This document shows, piece by piece, positions 61,569 to 64,000 of a stretch of 64,000 nucleotides of DNA. The stretch spans positions 1,116,001 through 1,180,000 of the forward strand of contig NZ_JAMYWY010000001.1 in NCBI RefSeq assembly GCF_024159265.1, read 5' to 3'. The notes beneath the pieces were generated by a model, which worked only from the letters and a program-made list of their open reading frames with translations, was not told the origin of the DNA and made no database searches. The translations under genes and the position numbers were made by a program. Origin of the DNA: Paenibacillus sp. 1781tsa1. Lineage in GTDB: Bacteria > Bacillota > Bacilli > Paenibacillales > Paenibacillaceae. Each line of letters opens with the position of its first letter. The first letter of the stretch is position 1.

Positions 61569-62669
61569 ATGGAGAAGATAAAAATGGCTTTTATCGGTGT
61601 AGGAGACATGGGGTCACATCATTGCATTGGTTTTGATTTGCTCGAAGAGAGTGAGGTTCGTTATATCTGTGATATGAATGAGGCCAATGTGGCACGTACA
61701 CTGGCTGAACTTAAAAACAGTAACCCCACTATAGTTAGTGATTATCATGAACTGCTTGCCAAGGAAGATTTGGATGCGGTGGTCATCAGTGTGCCGAACT
61801 ATCTGCATCGTGAAGTAGCGGTCGCTTTTTTGGAAGCTGGCAAGCATGTATTTCTGGAGAAACCGGTCGCCCATACCATTGAGGACTGTGATGCCATTAT
61901 AGAAGCGGCGGAAGCCTCGGGACGGGTATTGCAGATCGGATTGGTTTATCGGTATTCGAATCTGTATCGCCGAATGGAGAAGGAATTGGAGAACGGCCGT
62001 CTTGGTGATGTGAAATTGATGTGGTGCAAAGAATTCCGAGACCCGTTCCCACCTGCGGATTGGTTCTATGACAAAACCAAGTCCGGGGGAGCGATTGTAG
62101 AGAAGGATTGTCATCACTTCGATATTTTCAACTGGATGATCCAGGCGAAGCCTGTCCGCGTGTTTGCCTCTGGAGGCCAGCATGTCATGAAACAAGGAGA
62201 GCGCAATCGGATTCAGAATTCATACAGTCACTATCCGACAAAAGAAATCTCGGATACCTCCATCGTCGACCATGCCTTTATCACCATTGATTATGATAAC
62301 GGCAGCAAGGCCAATCTGGGCCTGTGCATGTATCTGAAACCGCGCAATCTGATGGGAGAAGGGCTTGAGATTGGCCTGATCGGAGAGAACGGCGGTCAGA
62401 TGGTGGCTCGGAATGACAAGACGATTGATATCGTTGGTGGGAAAGACTGGACGAAAGATCATCTGGAGATTGATGTGACGTCGGATTCCATTATGGGCGG
62501 TCATACGGGCGGACAGACTCAGCGTATTGATTTTCTGAAATGTGTACAGGAAGGCAAGCAGCCTTTTGCGAGTGCACAGGTTGGTCGTAACGCGTTGCTT
62601 ATTGCCCTGGCGGCAGAGAAATCCATTTTGGAAGAACGGTATGTCTATTTAGAAGAAATTTCAGGCTGA
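61569..62669 (+). CDS. Gfo/Idh/MocA-family oxidoreductase
   Basis: 366 residues from ATG 61569, with GGAGAG seven bases upstream. The N-terminal Rossmann domain starts MAFIGVGDMGSHHCIG. The family motif GKHVFLEKPVAHTIEDCD near 92 holds the conserved E-K-P, and the active-site helix has IVEKDCHHFDIFNWMI near 176 with the catalytic His pair. Such enzymes oxidise or epimerise sugars, inositols or sugar acids with NAD(P). As the first gene before two sugar permeases it probably processes the imported sugar in the cytoplasm. Confidence 0.88.
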   Translation: MEKIKMAFIGVGDMGSHHCIGFDLLEESEVRYICDMNEANVARTLAELKNSNPTIVSDYHELLAKEDLDAVVISVPNYLHREVAVAFLEAGKHVFLEKPVAHTIEDCDAIIEAAEASGRVLQIGLVYRYSNLYRRMEKELENGRLGDVKLMWCKEFRDPFPPADWFYDKTKSGGAIVEKDCHHFDIFNWMIQAKPVRVFASGGQHVMKQGERNRIQNSYSHYPTKEISDTSIVDHAFITIDYDNGSKANLGLCMYLKPRNLMGEGLEIGLIGENGGQMVARNDKTIDIVGGKDWTKDHLEIDVTSDSIMGGHTGGQTQRIDFLKCVQEGKQPFASAQVGRNALLIALAAEKSILEERYVYLEEISG

Positions 62670-62680
62670 GGGGTGTCATC

Positions 62681-63571
62681 ATGAACAGGTTGAGAAAATA
62701 TGACACGCTGCTGTTCTTTCTCTTCATTTTGCCTTGGATCATTGGATTTATCACCTTTTTTCTGATTCCTTTTGGAACCTCGGTATTCTATGCCTTTACG
62801 GATGCCAGACTTCCTGGAGCGACTAACTTTAACTTTGTCGGGATCGATAATTTTACACACATGATGGACGATCCCGTCTTCTTGAAAAGTCTGCTGAACA
62901 CGATGTATTTTGTAGTATTTGGTGTTCCGATTGTAACAGCAGGCATGCTTGGTCTGGCGATGCTACTTAATTTTAATGTCAAAGGAATTGCCTTGTTCCG
63001 CACCTTCTTCTATTTGCCGACCCTGGTGCCGATTGTGGCAACGGTCATAATCTGGCGGCTGGTATTCAACTCCGAATTTGGCATCTTGAACGCTGGACTT
63101 GGCGCACTTGGTATAGGCAAAGTGGACTGGATTGGCGGAGAACATACGATTAAGCCGGTCATCATCATGCTTCAGGTCTGGATCTCCGGCAGTGGGGTAC
63201 TGATCTTCCTGGCTGCACTGAAGAATGTACCCAGACATTTGTATGAAGCGGCAGCCATCGATGGTGCCAGCGGGGTTCGCCGATTTTTCCAGATTACGCT
63301 ACCGATGATCAGTCCTTCCATTCTGTTTGTCATCATTATTCAGACCATGTATAACTTTCAGATGTTTACGGAAGCACTCCTGTTATCCAAGGGTGGTCCA
63401 AACTACTCCGCCTATACATTTGTCTACAATATCTACAAGTCGGCCTTTACCGATCTGAAATTCAGCATGGCGATGACACAGTCCATTTTCCTGTTCGCCG
63501 TGATCTCACTTGTCACCCTGATCCTGATGAAATTATCGAACCGCTTTGTGTATTACGAGGGAGAACGATAG
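62681..63571 (+). CDS. MalF/UgpA-type sugar ABC permease
   Basis: 296 residues from ATG 62681, 11 bases after the dehydrogenase stop, with GAGGGGTG upstream. Six membrane segments; the first periplasmic loop has YAFTDARLPGATNFNFVGID, and the EAA loop is YEAAAIDGASGVRRFFQITLP near residue 188. It is the first permease of a CUT1-type importer, pairing with the next gene. No binding protein is encoded before it; one may lie beyond the window. Confidence 0.9.
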   Translation: MNRLRKYDTLLFFLFILPWIIGFITFFLIPFGTSVFYAFTDARLPGATNFNFVGIDNFTHMMDDPVFLKSLLNTMYFVVFGVPIVTAGMLGLAMLLNFNVKGIALFRTFFYLPTLVPIVATVIIWRLVFNSEFGILNAGLGALGIGKVDWIGGEHTIKPVIIMLQVWISGSGVLIFLAALKNVPRHLYEAAAIDGASGVRRFFQITLPMISPSILFVIIIQTMYNFQMFTEALLLSKGGPNYSAYTFVYNIYKSAFTDLKFSMAMTQSIFLFAVISLVTLILMKLSNRFVYYEGER

Positions 63572-63583
63572 GAGGAGAGTTAC

Positions 63584-64000
63584 ATGAATAGCCGAAAAAT
63601 AGCGGTAAAAACGTCCCAATATACGTTGCTAATCGCAGCGTTAATGCTATTCGCAGGGCCTCTTGTATGGATGCTCTCGACCATGCTGAAAACCAAAGCG
63701 GAAACGTATAAGGTACCTCCAACCATCCTGCCAGACACATTCAGTCTGGAAGCCTTTGAACGGTTGTTCGCTGTACAGCCGATGATGTGGCAGTGGATTC
63801 AAAACTCATTGTTCATTTCCTTTTTTGTTGCAGCGGGAGCGGTGGTGTCCAGTTCACTTGTCGCTTACGGTTTCTCTCGCTTTGCAAATAGATACCGGAA
63901 TATGTTGTTCCCGGTTGTACTCGTTACGTTGATGATTCCCCCATCCATTATGATGATTCCCTCGTACGTCCTATTTTCCAAGTTAAACTGGATTGACACC
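63584..64000 (+). CDS. MalG/UgpE-type sugar ABC permease, 3' truncated by the window
   Basis: ATG 63584, with GGAGGAGAG upstream, opens a frame that runs off the window after 139 codons. The N-terminal membrane segment (LLIAALMLFAGPLVWMLSTM) followed by LKTKAETYKVPPTILP is typical of the second CUT1 permease. Further membrane segments follow (FFVAAGAVVSSSLVAYGFSR and LVTLMIPPSIMMIPSYV). It partners the preceding permease. The EAA loop would lie beyond the edge. Confidence 0.88.
   Translation, partial: MNSRKIAVKTSQYTLLIAALMLFAGPLVWMLSTMLKTKAETYKVPPTILPDTFSLEAFERLFAVQPMMWQWIQNSLFISFFVAAGAVVSSSLVAYGFSRFANRYRNMLFPVVLVTLMIPPSIMMIPSYVLFSKLNWIDT

Noticed and set aside
1..64000. CRISPR arrays, tRNAs, rRNAs, insertion sequences and integrase genes
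   Set aside because: No direct-repeat/spacer series, no cloverleaf ends and no transposase or integrase-like protein were seen while reading both strands, though short or degenerate examples could be missed by eye.

Overview
The window looks like chromosomal DNA of a Paenibacillus-type endospore former. It carries a GerA/GerB/GerC-type germination operon, a broken CotH-like spore coat gene, LplB/YtcP-type sugar importers with a YesN-like AraC regulator, GHL6-type glycosidases, CcpA-like cre sites and strong AGGAGG ribosome binding sites. No rRNA, tRNA, CRISPR array, insertion sequence or prophage was recognised.

Layout. 1-5.0 kb is an accessory stretch: a WXG100-type toxin with a PD-(D/E)XK-like C-terminus, its immunity gene, a decayed second immunity gene, a HEPN-like protein and a frameshifted MazG-like gene. 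5.0-8.9 kb holds, on the minus strand, a YdjM-like membrane protein, a MerR regulator, a DUF2268 protease and an MFS transporter. 9.0-12.3 kb has galactokinase and small membrane or lipoproteins. 12.4-16.2 kb is a minus-strand germination operon in the order B-A-C. 16.4-27.5 kb is a carbohydrate operon: two GHL6 paralogues, two LplB/YtcP permeases, a frameshifted binding protein, a membrane-bound AraC regulator and a beta-hydroxyacid dehydrogenase.

27.7-29.7 kb has a NERD protein and a lipoprotein. 29.8-42.1 kb is a complete Ter stress-response locus. An ECF-sigma-type promoter (TGAAAC-N16-CGTA) precedes a TerB-like protein, three TerD proteins and one tandem TerD. After an internal terminator come CitE-like, PRTase-TRSP, PRTase-PELOTA (StiP), HAD and ATP-grasp genes, the set predicted to make a nucleoside-like metabolite. 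Then a separate sigma-A promoter leads to a small membrane protein and TelA. 42.2-43.6 kb is decayed DNA with a CotH-like gene broken by an internal inversion.

43.7-54.3 kb is a LysR-headed catabolic operon: OsmC, a Dpp/Opp-type importer whose binding protein has an in-frame stop, two NtaA/SnaA-type flavin monooxygenases and an RraA-like protein. 54.6-58.2 kb encodes a heterodimeric ABC exporter with one degenerate ATP site. 58.9-64 kb holds a secreted DUF4832-type glycosidase-like protein and, divergently, a Gfo/Idh dehydrogenase with two sugar permeases. Between them lie four copies of a TTGCSGCAA palindrome, a cre-like site and a consensus sigma-A promoter. All functional calls come from reading the sequence and recalling families; no search was run.
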